From positions 9,176,001 through 9,240,000 of the forward strand of contig NZ_CP084058.1 of assembly GCF_020215645.1 (NCBI RefSeq): DNA of 64,000 nucleotides. Direction: 5' to 3'. Below are positions 24,555 to 34,148 of the stretch, piece by piece. Source of the DNA: Nonomuraea gerenzanensis (GTDB taxonomy: Bacteria > Actinomycetota > Actinomycetes > Streptosporangiales > Streptosporangiaceae). Each line of letters opens with the position of its first letter. The stretch's first letter is position 1. The position numbers were made by a program, and so were the translations under genes. The notes under the pieces were generated by a model. That model saw only the letters and a list, made by a program, of their open reading frames with translations, was not told where the DNA came from and made no database searches.

Positions 24555-26906
24555 ATGCGTGAGTCCGACAGGGCCCAGGCCGCGGGGCGGGCCGCGGCGC
24601 GGGATCTGTTCGAGAAGGTTCGGCTGCGTTATTTCCAGATTCCCCCGGCCGTCCGCCGGGTGCTCTACGTGGTCGTGCTCGTGGCCACGATGGGCGTGGG
24701 CGCCGCACTCGGGTGGGACCTGCTCAAGACCTTCCCCCTGGTGCTCCTGCTGCTCGCGTTCGTCGCGCTGACCATGCGCTATCCCAGGGCCGCCGCCACC
24801 GCGCTGGTGGTGGCGGGCTGGATGGCGCTGGCGGTGCAGGTGTTCGGGCGGCTGTTCCCCGAGGGCGCCGCCACCGTGCACGTGATGGTCTTCCTCGCCC
24901 TGCCCGTGGCCGGTGCCGCGCACCTCATCCGCTGGGTGACGCCGTGGGTGAGCACGCTGATGGCGCTGGCCCTCGCGGGCGTGCCGGCCGCCGCGATCTC
25001 CCCCGTCTCCGACGGCACGGCCGTCTGGGTGGCCGTCGCCGCCGCCGCTGCCGTGCTCGGCTACCGGTTCATGCTGGCCAGGCAGGTCCGCGCGCGGCAG
25101 GCCGCCGCCGAGGAGCAGCAGGTGCGTGTCAGGGTGCGCGAGGGCAGGCCGGAGGCGCCGGGCGACAAGACGGGCGCCCCGCCGCAGATCTCCGTCGAGG
25201 AGGCGCTCGCCGAGCTGGAGAGCATGATCGGGCTGGCTCCGGTCAAGGAGCAGGTGCGCTCGATCGCCGCCTCCATCGAGGCCTCCCGCCTGCGGGCCGA
25301 GGCCGGATACACGGCGGAGCGGCCCACCAGGCACTTCGTGTTCGTCGGCCCGCCCGGCACCGGCAAGACCACGGTCGCCCGCGCGCTGGCCAAGATCTTC
25401 TACGCGTTCGGCCTGCTGGAGACGCCGTACGTGGTCGAGGCGCAGCGGGCCGACCTGGTGGGCGAGTTCCTCGGCGCGACCGCGATCAAGACCAACGAGC
25501 TGGTCGACAGGGCGCTGGGCGGCGTGCTGTTCATCGATGAGGCGTACGGGCTGGTCAACTCCGCCGACGGGCAGCCCGACCGGTTCGGTGCCGAGGCGGT
25601 GCAGACGCTGCTCAAGCGAGCCGAGGACGACCGCGAGCGGCTGATCATCATCCTGGCCGGCTACGAGCAGGAGATGGGCTCGTTCCTGACCAGCAACCCC
25701 GGCCTGGCCAGCAGGTTCGCCACGCGCGTGCGCTTCCCCGGCTACTCCCCCGCCGAGCTGGTCGAGGTCACCGAGCTGTTGCAGCGGCGCAGGGGTGACC
25801 AGATGGACGACGCCACCAAGCGGGTGCTGCTCGGCCTCTACGACGACGTGCACCGCCGCGGCCTGATCGACGAGCTGGGCAACGCCCGGTTCGCGCGCAG
25901 CCTGGTGGAGGCCGCCGCGCAGGCCCGCGACGTGCGCGTGGTGGGCGCCGGCGGCACGCCGACCACCCAGGACCTGGTCACCACGACCACGCCCGACGTG
26001 ACCAAGGCGTTCGACGAGCTGACCGCCCGCTTCCGCGGCTACGTGGCCACGCCCACGCTGGAGGAGGCGCTGGCCGACCTCGACAGGATGGCCGGGCTGG
26101 CCCCGGTCAAGCGGCAGGTGCACGCGATCGCGGCGCAGCTCCAGGTGGCCAGGATGCGCCAGGAGCGCGGGCTGCCCACGCCGCAGCAGATGCGGCACTT
26201 CGTCTTCGTGGGCCCGCCCGGCACCGGCAAGACCACGGTCGCCCGGGTGCTGGGCCGCGTCTTCGCCGCGCTCGGCCTGCTGGCCAGGCCCGACGTGGTG
26301 GAGGCGCACCGGGCCGACCTGGTCGGCCAGCACCTCGGGGCCACCGCGATCAAGACCAACGAGCTGGTCGACAGGGCGCTGGGCGGCGTGCTGTTCATCG
26401 ACGAGGCCTACAGCCTGGTCAACCCCGGCTACCAGGGCGGCGACGCGTTCGGCGCGGAGGCCGTGCAGACGCTGCTCAAGCGGGCCGAGGACGACCGCGA
26501 CCGGCTCGTGGTCGTGCTGGCGGGCTACGAGCGGGAGATGGACGCCTTCCTGGCCACCAACCCCGGCCTGGCCAGCCGCTTCAACCAGCGGGTGGCCTTC
26601 CCCAGCTACTCGCCGCGCGAGCTGTCGCAGATCGCGGTGCTGCTGGCGGAGAAAGCGGGCGACACCTTCGACGAGGAGGCGCTGCACCGGCTGGACGAGG
26701 TGTTCACCTGGGTGTGCGAGGACCGGCTGATCGACGGGCTGGGCAACGGCCGCTTCGCCAGGTCCCTGTTCGAGCGGGCGGCCATGCGGCGCGACGTACG
26801 GCTGGCCGCCCACGCCTCGCGCGGCGGCTCCGCCAGCGCGGCCGACCTGACCACCATCACCAGCGAGGACGTGCGCACCGCCGTGGACGAGCTCTCCGGA
26901 CGCTGA
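24555..26906 (+). CDS. Membrane-anchored tandem CbxX/CfxQ-type AAA+ ATPase
   Basis: Protein of 783 aa. Residues 35-175 hold about five hydrophobic helices (VLYVVVLVATMGVGAALGW, LVLLLLAFVALTM, ALVVAGWMALAVQVFG and others). Two CbxX-type AAA modules follow: Walker A GPPGTGKTT at 265-273 and about 552-560, Walker B GGVLFIDEAY at 322-331 and about 611-620, and Arg-bearing NPGLASRF in both. Sequence around each P-loop is nearly the same, indicating internal duplication. CbxX modules occur in rubisco activation and in EccA of type VII secretion; neither rubisco nor ESX genes are here. The ATG at 24555 with GGGGAGG upstream is preferred over a GTG 3 bases earlier. Confidence 0.9.
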   Translation: MRESDRAQAAGRAAARDLFEKVRLRYFQIPPAVRRVLYVVVLVATMGVGAALGWDLLKTFPLVLLLLAFVALTMRYPRAAATALVVAGWMALAVQVFGRLFPEGAATVHVMVFLALPVAGAAHLIRWVTPWVSTLMALALAGVPAAAISPVSDGTAVWVAVAAAAAVLGYRFMLARQVRARQAAAEEQQVRVRVREGRPEAPGDKTGAPPQISVEEALAELESMIGLAPVKEQVRSIAASIEASRLRAEAGYTAERPTRHFVFVGPPGTGKTTVARALAKIFYAFGLLETPYVVEAQRADLVGEFLGATAIKTNELVDRALGGVLFIDEAYGLVNSADGQPDRFGAEAVQTLLKRAEDDRERLIIILAGYEQEMGSFLTSNPGLASRFATRVRFPGYSPAELVEVTELLQRRRGDQMDDATKRVLLGLYDDVHRRGLIDELGNARFARSLVEAAAQARDVRVVGAGGTPTTQDLVTTTTPDVTKAFDELTARFRGYVATPTLEEALADLDRMAGLAPVKRQVHAIAAQLQVARMRQERGLPTPQQMRHFVFVGPPGTGKTTVARVLGRVFAALGLLARPDVVEAHRADLVGQHLGATAIKTNELVDRALGGVLFIDEAYSLVNPGYQGGDAFGAEAVQTLLKRAEDDRDRLVVVLAGYEREMDAFLATNPGLASRFNQRVAFPSYSPRELSQIAVLLAEKAGDTFDEEALHRLDEVFTWVCEDRLIDGLGNGRFARSLFERAAMRRDVRLAAHASRGGSASAADLTTITSEDVRTAVDELSGR

Positions 26907-27018
26907 CCTTCTTCGCGAGTTCCGTGCGGCGCGATGCTCGCATGGTGTAGCAATGTGACTACGATAAGCCACGTCCAGTGGCTCGGTCGTGAGTGCTGCG
27001 CGCGCAGGAGGGGGAGCG

Positions 27019-27999
27019 ATGGCGGGGTTCCTGGCCCGCAGGCTGCTCAGCTACACCGTGCTCGTGATCGTGGCCGCCAGCCTGGCCTACCTGCTCGCCG
27101 CCACCGCCCTCGACCCTCGCTCCAACTACGCCGACCGCACCCCCAAGCCGCCGCCGGCCGTGGTCGACGCCCAGCTCACCGCCCTCAACCTCAACGACAG
27201 GACCCCGCTGCTGCAGCGCTACGCCGTCTGGGCGGGCGGCGTGCTGCGCGGCGACCTCGGCAGGACGGTCGCGGGCGCGCCGGTCAACGACGACATCAAG
27301 CGCCGCGCGGGCGTCACGTTCCGGCTGGTCATCCTGGGGCTGGTGTGCGGCAGCCTGCTGGGCGTGCTGGTGGGCGCGCTGGCGGCCGTCCGGCAGTACG
27401 GCTGGTTCGACCGGCTCTCCACCGGGCTGTCGTTCGTGGTGCTCGCGGTGCCGGTGGTGGTGCTGGCCAACATGCTGATCCTGGTGGCGGCGTGGGCCAA
27501 CCAGCACCTGTTCGGCCGCCAGGTGCTGCTGGTCAGCGGCGAGTACAGCGCCGACGTCGAGGGCTTCTGGGATCAGGTGGTCGACCGGCTCCAGCACCTG
27601 ATCCTGCCGACGGTCTCGCTCTCGGTGGGGCTGATCGCGGTCTTCAGCCGCTACCAGCGCAACATGATGCTCGACGTGATCGGCGCCGACTTCGTCCGCA
27701 CGGCCAGGGCCAAGGGGCTGAGCAGGCGCCGGGCGCTGACCCGGCACGCGCTGCGCACCGCGATGATCCCGGTGGTGACCTACTTCGCGTTCACGTTCGG
27801 CGCGCTGCTGACGGGGGCCACGTTCACGGAGAAGATCTTCGGCTGGCACGGCCTGGGCGAGCAGCTGATCAACTCGATCTTCAGCAACGACGTCAACACC
27901 GTGGCCGCCATCTCCCTGCTGGCCGCCGTCGCCGTGCTGTTCGCCTCGCTGGCCGCCGACCTGCTGCACGCCGCGCTCGACCCGAGGGTGCGGGCCTGA
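27019..27999 (+). CDS. ABC peptide/nickel-type importer, permease 1 (DppB-like)
   Basis: Permease of 326 aa with six helices and the BPD_transp_1 domain; the EAA-type loop is FVRTARAKGLSRRRALTRHALR near residue 230. An extended loop after helix 1 (SNYADRTPKPPPAVVD) is typical of DppB-like permeases. The ATG at 27019 is preceded by GGAGGGGGAG; an in-frame GTG 30 bases earlier is unlikely. It begins a four-gene operon with one-base overlaps (TGATG) that encodes a complete importer. Confidence 0.93.
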   Translation: MAGFLARRLLSYTVLVIVAASLAYLLAATALDPRSNYADRTPKPPPAVVDAQLTALNLNDRTPLLQRYAVWAGGVLRGDLGRTVAGAPVNDDIKRRAGVTFRLVILGLVCGSLLGVLVGALAAVRQYGWFDRLSTGLSFVVLAVPVVVLANMLILVAAWANQHLFGRQVLLVSGEYSADVEGFWDQVVDRLQHLILPTVSLSVGLIAVFSRYQRNMMLDVIGADFVRTARAKGLSRRRALTRHALRTAMIPVVTYFAFTFGALLTGATFTEKIFGWHGLGEQLINSIFSNDVNTVAAISLLAAVAVLFASLAADLLHAALDPRVRA

Positions 28000-28904
28000 T
28001 GACGCTCTCGGAGGAGGAGGCCGCCGAGGAGTTGACCGACGGCACGCTGACCAGGGCGCCGTCCAGGGCCCGCATGGTCGCCGGGCGGTTCTTCCGCTCC
28101 ACGCAGGGGCTGATCGGGTTCGCGGTGCTGGCGCTGATGTTCCTGCTGGCCTTCGTGGGGCCGCTGTTCAGCCCGTGGACGTACACCGACAAGGACTTCA
28201 CCGCGTTCATGCAGCCGCCGTCGGCCCGCCACTGGTTCGGAACGCTCCAGACCGGCTCCGACGTGTTCGCCGTGACGTTGCGCGGCATGCAGAAGTCGCT
28301 GGTCGTGGGGCTGCTGGCGGCGCTGGTCTCGACGGCGCTGGCGGCCGTCGTGGGCGCGTTCGCGGGCTACTTCCTCGGGTGGACCGACCGGGTGCTGAGC
28401 TGGGTGACCGACCTGCTGCTGGTGCTGCCCGCGTTCCTGATCCTGGCGATCCTGTCGCCGCTGTTCGGGTCGGGGCAGTGGCCACTGTTCGTGATCATGC
28501 TGGCGCTGTTCCTGTGGATGGTGACCTCGAAGATCGTGCGCGGCATGGCGGTCTCGGTGAAGCAGCGCGAGTTCGTCCAGGCCGCCCGCTACATGGGCGT
28601 GCCGCCGGTGCGGATCATCTTCCGCCACGTGATCCCCAACCTGTCGTCGCTGCTCATCGTGGACGCCACGCTGAACGTCAGCAGCGCGATCCTCACCGAG
28701 ACGTCGCTGTCGTACTTCGGCTTCGGCATCCAGCCGCCCGACGTGTCGTTCGGGACTCTCATCGCCGACGGCTCGCGGACGGCGGTGTACGCGCCGTGGA
28801 CGTTCTGGTTCGTGGCCGGGCTGCTGGTGATCACCGTGCTGGCGGTCAACCTCGTCGGCGACGCGCTGCGTGACGCGTTCGACCCCTCCTCGGGGAGGCC
28901 GTGA
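27999..28904 (+). CDS. ABC peptide-type importer, permease 2 (DppC-like)
   Basis: Permease of 301 aa. A cytoplasmic N-terminus with an OppC_N-like segment ([20 protein letters not shown]) is followed by the BPD_transp_1 domain with [24 protein letters not shown] as coupling loop and [19 protein letters not shown], a strong DppC/OppC signature. Its ATG shares one base with the preceding stop and its stop shares one base with the ATPase start. Confidence 0.94.
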   Translation: MTLSEEEAAEELTDGTLTRAPSRARMVAGRFFRSTQGLIGFAVLALMFLLAFVGPLFSPWTYTDKDFTAFMQPPSARHWFGTLQTGSDVFAVTLRGMQKSLVVGLLAALVSTALAAVVGAFAGYFLGWTDRVLSWVTDLLLVLPAFLILAILSPLFGSGQWPLFVIMLALFLWMVTSKIVRGMAVSVKQREFVQAARYMGVPPVRIIFRHVIPNLSSLLIVDATLNVSSAILTETSLSYFGFGIQPPDVSFGTLIADGSRTAVYAPWTFWFVAGLLVITVLAVNLVGDALRDAFDPSSGRP

Positions 28905-30928
28905 TGGAGGAGCCGGTGCTTGAGGTCAGCGACCTCGACGTCTCGTTCGGCGACGTACGCGCCGTGCGCGGGGTGAGCTACTCCGTACGCCGGGGCGAGG
29001 TGCTCGGCATCGTCGGCGAGTCGGGCTCGGGCAAGTCGGTCACCTCGGCCGCGGTGATGGGCCTGCTGCCGCCGGGGGCCCGCGTCAGCGGCTCCGTGCG
29101 CCTGCACGGCAGGGAGCTGATCGGCGCCTCCGAACGCACCCTGAACTCCTTGCGCGGCAGGTCCGTGTCCATGGTCTTCCAGGACCCGCTGTCGGCGCTC
29201 ACCCCGGTCTACCCGGTGGGCGACCAGATCGCCGAGGCCGTGCGCGTGCACCAGCGGGTGAGCAGGGAGACGGCCATGGTCAAGGCCGTCGAGCTGCTGG
29301 ACCTGGTGGGCATCCCGCGCCCGGCCGAGCGGGCGCTGGCCTTCCCGCACGAGTTCTCCGGCGGCATGCGGCAGCGCGTGGTGATCGCGATGGCCATCGC
29401 CAACGACCCCGACGTGATCATCTGCGACGAGCCGACCACGGCGCTCGACGTCACCATCCAGGCGCAGGTGCTGGAGGTGCTCAAGCGGGCGCAGGCCAAG
29501 ACCGGCGCGGCCATCGTCATGATCACCCACGATCTCGGGGTGGTGGCCGGGTTCGCCGACCGGGTGCTGGTCATGTACGCCGGGCGGCCGGTCGAGGTGG
29601 GCGCCGTGGACGACATCTACTACCGCTCGCGCATGCCGTACACCGCGGGCCTGCTCGGCTCCGTCCCGAGGGTGGACCGGCGCGGGCGGCAGCCGCTGAC
29701 GCCCATCGAGGGCAACCCGCCCTCGCCCGCCGCGCTGCCGCCGGGCTGCCCGTTCGCGCCGCGCTGCCCGATGCGGATCGCGGCCTGCGACGAGGAGGAG
29801 CCGCCGCTGTTCGAGGTGGGCCCGGGGCACCGGGCCGCGTGCATCCGGTGGGAGGAGGCGCACCCGCGCGGGCCCGGCCGGCACGCGGCGCCGTCCGACG
29901 GCCCGCGGCTGCGCGTACGCGGGGAGCGCAGCGTGCTGGAGGTGCACCGCCTGGTCAAGGACTACCCGCTGATGAAGGGGGCGGTGTTCAAGCGCCGGGT
30001 CGGCACCGTGCAGGCGGTCGCCGGGGTCAGCTTCGACATCCGGCAGGGCGAGACGCTGGGGCTGGTCGGCGAGTCGGGCAGCGGCAAGACGACCGCGCTG
30101 ACGCAGATCCTCGAGCTGACCGCGCCCCAGGAGGGCCGCGTCGTCGTGCTCGGGCACGACACCGCCAAGCTCGGCCGGGCGCAGCGCACGGAGATCCGCC
30201 GCGACATGCAGGTCGTCTTCCAGGATCCGCTGGCCTCGCTCGACCCGCGCATGACCGTGCACGACATCCTGGCCGAGCCGCTGCGTACGCACGGGCGGCC
30301 GGGCGTGGGGCGGCGCGTGCGCGAGCTGCTCGCCCTGGTCGGCCTCGACCCGACCCACGCCGCCCGCTACCCGCAGGACTTCTCGGGCGGGCAGCGGCAG
30401 CGCATCGGCATCGCCAGGGCGCTGGCGCTGGAGCCCCGGCTGCTCGTGCTCGACGAGCCGGTCTCCGCGCTCGACGTGTCGATCCAGGCCGGCGTGATCA
30501 ACCTGCTCGGCTCGCTCAGGGCCAGGCTCGGGCTGTCCTACCTGTTCGTGGCGCACGACCTGGCCGTGGTGCGCTACATCGCCGACCGGGTGGCGGTGAT
30601 GTACCTGGGCAGGATCGCCGAGCTCGGCCAGGTCGACGCGGTCTACGACCACCCGGCCCACCCGTACACCCAGGCGCTGCTCTCGGCGATCCCGCTGCCC
30701 GACCCGGTACGCGAGCGCGCCCGCGAGCGGATCCTGCTCGAAGGCGACCTGCCCAGCCCGGCCAACCCTCCGACGGGCTGTCGATTCCGCACCAGGTGCC
30801 CCAAGTTCCGCGCGCAGCTCACCGACGCGGAGCGCCGGCTCTGCGTCGGCGTGGAGCCCGAGGTGGAGCCGGTGGGTGAGGACCAGGGTGCGGCCTGCCA
30901 CTACGCAGAGAGACGCGAAGTCGTATAG
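28904..30928 (+). CDS. ABC peptide-type importer, fused double ATPase (DppD-DppF-like)
   Basis: ATPase of 674 aa carrying both nucleotide-binding domains in one chain. Walker A is GESGSGKS near residue 40 and GESGSGKT near 388. Signatures are FSGGMRQRV and FSGGQRQRI; Walker B are [14 protein letters not shown] and [14 protein letters not shown]. Each half ends in an oligo_HPY Cys motif ([20 protein letters not shown]) characteristic of peptide/opine transporters. The ATG at 28904 uses GGGGAGG. It is read from the same transcript as the permeases. Confidence 0.95.
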   Translation: MEEPVLEVSDLDVSFGDVRAVRGVSYSVRRGEVLGIVGESGSGKSVTSAAVMGLLPPGARVSGSVRLHGRELIGASERTLNSLRGRSVSMVFQDPLSALTPVYPVGDQIAEAVRVHQRVSRETAMVKAVELLDLVGIPRPAERALAFPHEFSGGMRQRVVIAMAIANDPDVIICDEPTTALDVTIQAQVLEVLKRAQAKTGAAIVMITHDLGVVAGFADRVLVMYAGRPVEVGAVDDIYYRSRMPYTAGLLGSVPRVDRRGRQPLTPIEGNPPSPAALPPGCPFAPRCPMRIAACDEEEPPLFEVGPGHRAACIRWEEAHPRGPGRHAAPSDGPRLRVRGERSVLEVHRLVKDYPLMKGAVFKRRVGTVQAVAGVSFDIRQGETLGLVGESGSGKTTALTQILELTAPQEGRVVVLGHDTAKLGRAQRTEIRRDMQVVFQDPLASLDPRMTVHDILAEPLRTHGRPGVGRRVRELLALVGLDPTHAARYPQDFSGGQRQRIGIARALALEPRLLVLDEPVSALDVSIQAGVINLLGSLRARLGLSYLFVAHDLAVVRYIADRVAVMYLGRIAELGQVDAVYDHPAHPYTQALLSAIPLPDPVRERARERILLEGDLPSPANPPTGCRFRTRCPKFRAQLTDAERRLCVGVEPEVEPVGEDQGAACHYAERREVV

Positions 30929-30959
30929 ACCTCGCTCGATCCAGGAGGAATTTCGCGCG

Positions 30960-32660
30960 ATGAACTCATCACCTCTCACCGTGGCCGCGGCCATGGCCGT
31001 GGCGATCCCGCTGCTGCTCGCGGGCTGCGGCGCAGGCCGGAGCGGCGGTCCGGGAGGCCAGGACAGCGCCGGGGACGAGCGGGCGATCAAGGCGTCCGAC
31101 CTCAATCCGCAGCCGCGCGAGAAGGTCAAGGACGGCGGGACACTGCGCTGGGGCATCAACGAGTTCCCCACCCAGTGGAACCGCAACCACGTCGACGGCA
31201 ACCTCGCGATGGCCGCCGTGATCAGCAACGCGCTGCTGCCCTCGCCGTTCACCTCCGACGAGAAGGCGGAGATCTCCGTCGACACCGACTACGTGCTCGA
31301 CGCCGAGGTGACCGCGCAGCGGCCCAGGCAGGTGGTGACGTACACGCTGAACCCGAAGGCCCGGTGGTCCGACGGCAAGCCGATCACCTGGGCCGACTAC
31401 CAGGCGCAGTGGCAGGCGCTCAACGGGCGTGACCCGGCCTTCCACATCGTCTCCTCTACCGGTTACCAGGACATCGAGAAGGTGGCGCGGGGCAAGGACG
31501 ACCATGAGGTGGTGGTGACGTTCCGCAAGCCGTTCGCCGACTGGCAGGCGTTGTTCGGGCCGCTGCTGCCGCCGGCCACCAACCGCAGCGCGCAGGCGTT
31601 CAACAACGCCTGGGTGAACAGGATCCCGGTGACGGCGGGGCCGTTCAAGTTCGGCGGGTTCGACCAGACGGCCAAGACGATCACGATCGTGCGCGACGAC
31701 TCGTGGTGGGGCGAGCGGGCCAAGCTGGACAAGATCATCTACCGGTCGTCCGAGCAGGACTCGCTGATCGGCGCGTTCAACAACGGCGAGCTGGACATCA
31801 TCGACGTCGGCACCTCCGCGCCCGACTACGCGCGCGCCAAGGCCACGACGGGCGCCCAGGTGCGCAGGGCGGCCGGCCCCGACTTCCGGCACCTGACCTT
31901 CAACGGCTCCAGCGAGCTGCTCAAGGACGTCACCGTCCGGCAGGCGATCCAGCTCGGCATCAACCGCCAGGCCATCGCCCAGTCGGACCTTCAGGGGCTC
32001 GACTGGCCGATCGCGCTGCTGAACAACCACTTCTTCATGAACACGCAGGAGGGCTACCAGGACAACGCGGGAGCGCTCGGCGCCTACGACCCAGGCAAGG
32101 CCAAGCAGCTGCTGGATGCGGCCGGGTGGAAGCTGAACGGGACGGTCAGGCAGAAGAACGGCAAGCCGCTGGACCTGCGGTTCGTGGTGCCGTCCGGGGT
32201 GCAGACCAGCAAGGCGGAGGGCGAGCTGGTGCAGAGCATGCTCGGCCAGATCGGCGTCAAGGTCACGATCAAGGCCGTGCCCAGCGACGACTTCTTCACC
32301 AAGTACGTGATCCCCGGCAATTTCGACCTCACCCCGTTCGCCTACATCGGCACGCCGTTCCCGGTGTCCAGCAGCTACGGCACCTACGCCAACGCCTCCA
32401 ACGGACAGAACTGGAACGCCAACTTCGGGCGCACCGGCTCGGCGGCCATCGACGAGGCCATGAACAGGGCTGCGCAGAGCCTCGACCCCGTCCGCGCCCG
32501 CACCGCCACGAACGCGGCCGACAAGCTCATCTGGCAGCAGGTGAACGTGCTGCCGCTCTACCAGCGGCCCCAGATGGTGGCCGTGCGGCAGGAGCTGGCC
32601 AACATCGGGGCGCGCGGCTTCGACGACCTGCGCTACGAGGACATCGGTTTCACGGACTGA
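30960..32660 (+). CDS. ABC peptide-type importer, substrate-binding lipoprotein
   Basis: SBP_bac_5 family lipoprotein of 566 aa. Signal and lipobox LLAGC lie at residues about 18-22. Family marks are KDGGTLRWGINEFP, YTLNPKARWSDGKPITWADY, DVTVRQAIQLGINRQAIA and a late KLIWQQVNVLPLYQRPQMVAV. It captures an oligopeptide or similar solute at the outer membrane face and feeds the permeases encoded just upstream. The ATG at 30960 has AGGAGG 11 bases upstream. Members of this class in actinomycetes import peptides, siderophore-like or signalling molecules; the ligand is unknown. Confidence 0.94.
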   Translation: MNSSPLTVAAAMAVAIPLLLAGCGAGRSGGPGGQDSAGDERAIKASDLNPQPREKVKDGGTLRWGINEFPTQWNRNHVDGNLAMAAVISNALLPSPFTSDEKAEISVDTDYVLDAEVTAQRPRQVVTYTLNPKARWSDGKPITWADYQAQWQALNGRDPAFHIVSSTGYQDIEKVARGKDDHEVVVTFRKPFADWQALFGPLLPPATNRSAQAFNNAWVNRIPVTAGPFKFGGFDQTAKTITIVRDDSWWGERAKLDKIIYRSSEQDSLIGAFNNGELDIIDVGTSAPDYARAKATTGAQVRRAAGPDFRHLTFNGSSELLKDVTVRQAIQLGINRQAIAQSDLQGLDWPIALLNNHFFMNTQEGYQDNAGALGAYDPGKAKQLLDAAGWKLNGTVRQKNGKPLDLRFVVPSGVQTSKAEGELVQSMLGQIGVKVTIKAVPSDDFFTKYVIPGNFDLTPFAYIGTPFPVSSSYGTYANASNGQNWNANFGRTGSAAIDEAMNRAAQSLDPVRARTATNAADKLIWQQVNVLPLYQRPQMVAVRQELANIGARGFDDLRYEDIGFTD

Positions 32661-32691
32661 TCCTGTCCGCGATGGACGGTAGAAAGGTCGG

Positions 32692-33792
32692 GTGAACGTG
32701 ACGTGGTCCCAGATTCTCTCCTGGCGGTTGAGCAGGCAGTTCGTGAGCGCGGCCGGCGGCGCCGACGCGGTGGCGGTCGCGCGGCGGCTGTGCGGGGTGC
32801 AGGCGCAGGTCGCCTCCTCGGCCCGGCTCGCCGTGGCGGTCAGGAGCGCCCGCCCGGACGCCGAGGAGGTCGACCGGGCGTTGCAGGCCGAGCGCACGCT
32901 CGTCAAGACCTGGCTGATGCGGGGTGGCACCCTGCACCTGGTGCCGTCCGACCAGCTCGCCGACTACTGCGCGGCGCTGAGCACACTGCGCTTCTGGGAG
33001 AAGGGCTCCTGGCAGCGCGGCCACGGTGTCACGGCCGCCGAGATCGCGGCGATCATGGAAGCGGTGCCGGCGGCGCTCGGCGAGCGGGCCCTGACCAGGG
33101 AGGAGCTCGTCGAGGCCGTGGTGGCGCGGACGGGTGACGCGCATCTGCGGGAGGCGCTGACCTCCGGCTGGGGCGCGCTGCTCAAGCCGCTGAGCCGGCT
33201 GGGCGAGCTGTGCTACGGGCCGCCGCGCGAGGGCAAGGTGACCTTCACCACGCCGCGTTCCTGGGTGCCGGGGTGGCCCGCCGCGCTCCCGCCGGCCGAG
33301 GAGGCGGGGGTGCGCCTGGTGCGGGCCTTCCTGGGCGCGCACGGACCGGCCACGCCGGAGATGTTCGACGCCTGGCTGTTCGGCGGGGTGGCACGCAAGG
33401 CGGTGCTGAAGGGGTGGTTCAGGGAGCTGGCGCCCGAGCTGACGGAGGTGCGCGCGGACGACGGCGCCACGCTGCTGGCGCTGACCGAGCACCTCGACGA
33501 GCTGGCGCAGACCGCGCCGTCGGCGGAGGTGCACCTGCTGCCCGGCTTCGACCAGTACATCCTGGGCGCGCCACGTGACCTCGCGCCGCTGCTGCCGCCG
33601 GAGCTCAAGCCCAAGGTGAGCAGGCAGGCAGGGTGGATCTCCCCCGTGGTCGTCCACGAGGGGCGGATCGCCGGGGTGTGGGAGGCCAAGGACGGCGACG
33701 TCGTTCTCGACCTCGCCGCCCCCGTGCCCCGGGCGCCGCTCGACCGGGCGGTCGCGCGCATGCGTGAGCTGCTCGACGCGATGCGCGCCTAG
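32692..33792 (+). CDS. AlkZ-like winged-helix DNA glycosylase (HTH_42 family)
   Basis: Protein of 366 aa of the HTH_42/AlkZ family. Three winged-helix units are seen, with the catalytic QxQ motif as CGVQAQVASSARLAV near residues 34-48. Other family marks are WLMRGGTLHLVPSDQL and HLLPGFDQYILGARD-like LLPGFDQYILGAPRD. AlkZ unhooks interstrand crosslinks, and relatives protect producers of DNA-alkylating antibiotics. No crosslinking-agent pathway is evident here. The GTG at 32692 follows AGAAAGG. It converges on the small CxxC gene with a 27-bp gap. Confidence 0.85.
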   Translation: MNVTWSQILSWRLSRQFVSAAGGADAVAVARRLCGVQAQVASSARLAVAVRSARPDAEEVDRALQAERTLVKTWLMRGGTLHLVPSDQLADYCAALSTLRFWEKGSWQRGHGVTAAEIAAIMEAVPAALGERALTREELVEAVVARTGDAHLREALTSGWGALLKPLSRLGELCYGPPREGKVTFTTPRSWVPGWPAALPPAEEAGVRLVRAFLGAHGPATPEMFDAWLFGGVARKAVLKGWFRELAPELTEVRADDGATLLALTEHLDELAQTAPSAEVHLLPGFDQYILGAPRDLAPLLPPELKPKVSRQAGWISPVVVHEGRIAGVWEAKDGDVVLDLAAPVPRAPLDRAVARMRELLDAMRA

Positions 33793-33819
33793 CGGTGGGG
33801 CCCCGCGGCGATGGGGCGG

Positions 33820-34071
33820 TCAGGACGTGGTGCCGGCCATGACCCGGTCGACCAGGCCCTTGCTGCCCTCCTCACGCGCGCAGTGGGCGCAGCAGTACCA
33901 GTGCTCGCCCGACTGCACGCCGTGCCCGATGACCTTGGTGCCGCAGTGCTCGCAGATGGGCGCCATCGCCTCGATCGCGCACTGGAAGCAGTCGAAGGTG
34001 TGCACCGCTCCCTGCGCGTGCACCTCGAACGCCATGTCGTAGTCGTTGCCGCAGGTCTCGCAGACAGCCAT
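33820..34071 (-). CDS. Small Cys-rich metal-binding protein, unknown function
   Basis: Protein of 83 aa with four CxxC-type knuckles: CETC, CFQC, CEHC and CAHC, plus His residues (HGVQSGEHWYC). This spacing is consistent with one or two zinc ribbons; a metallothionein-like role is possible but the Cys density is low for that. The ATG is at 34071 with AAAAGGGG upstream. A 77-bp gap separates it from the MFS gene on the same strand. Confidence 0.82.
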   Translation of the reverse strand: MAVCETCGNDYDMAFEVHAQGAVHTFDCFQCAIEAMAPICEHCGTKVIGHGVQSGEHWYCCAHCAREEGSKGLVDRVMAGTTS

Positions 34072-34148
34072 GGTGATCCCCTTTTGCAGTCGATCCGCCG
34101 GGGGGATACCCGGTTCCGTGGTTCCTTCTCCCCAAGGAAACCCCATTT

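Noticed and set aside
24555..26906. Type VII (ESX) secretion locus
   Set aside because: Only the CbxX-like ATPase is present; no WXG100, EccB/C/D or mycosin genes are seen.
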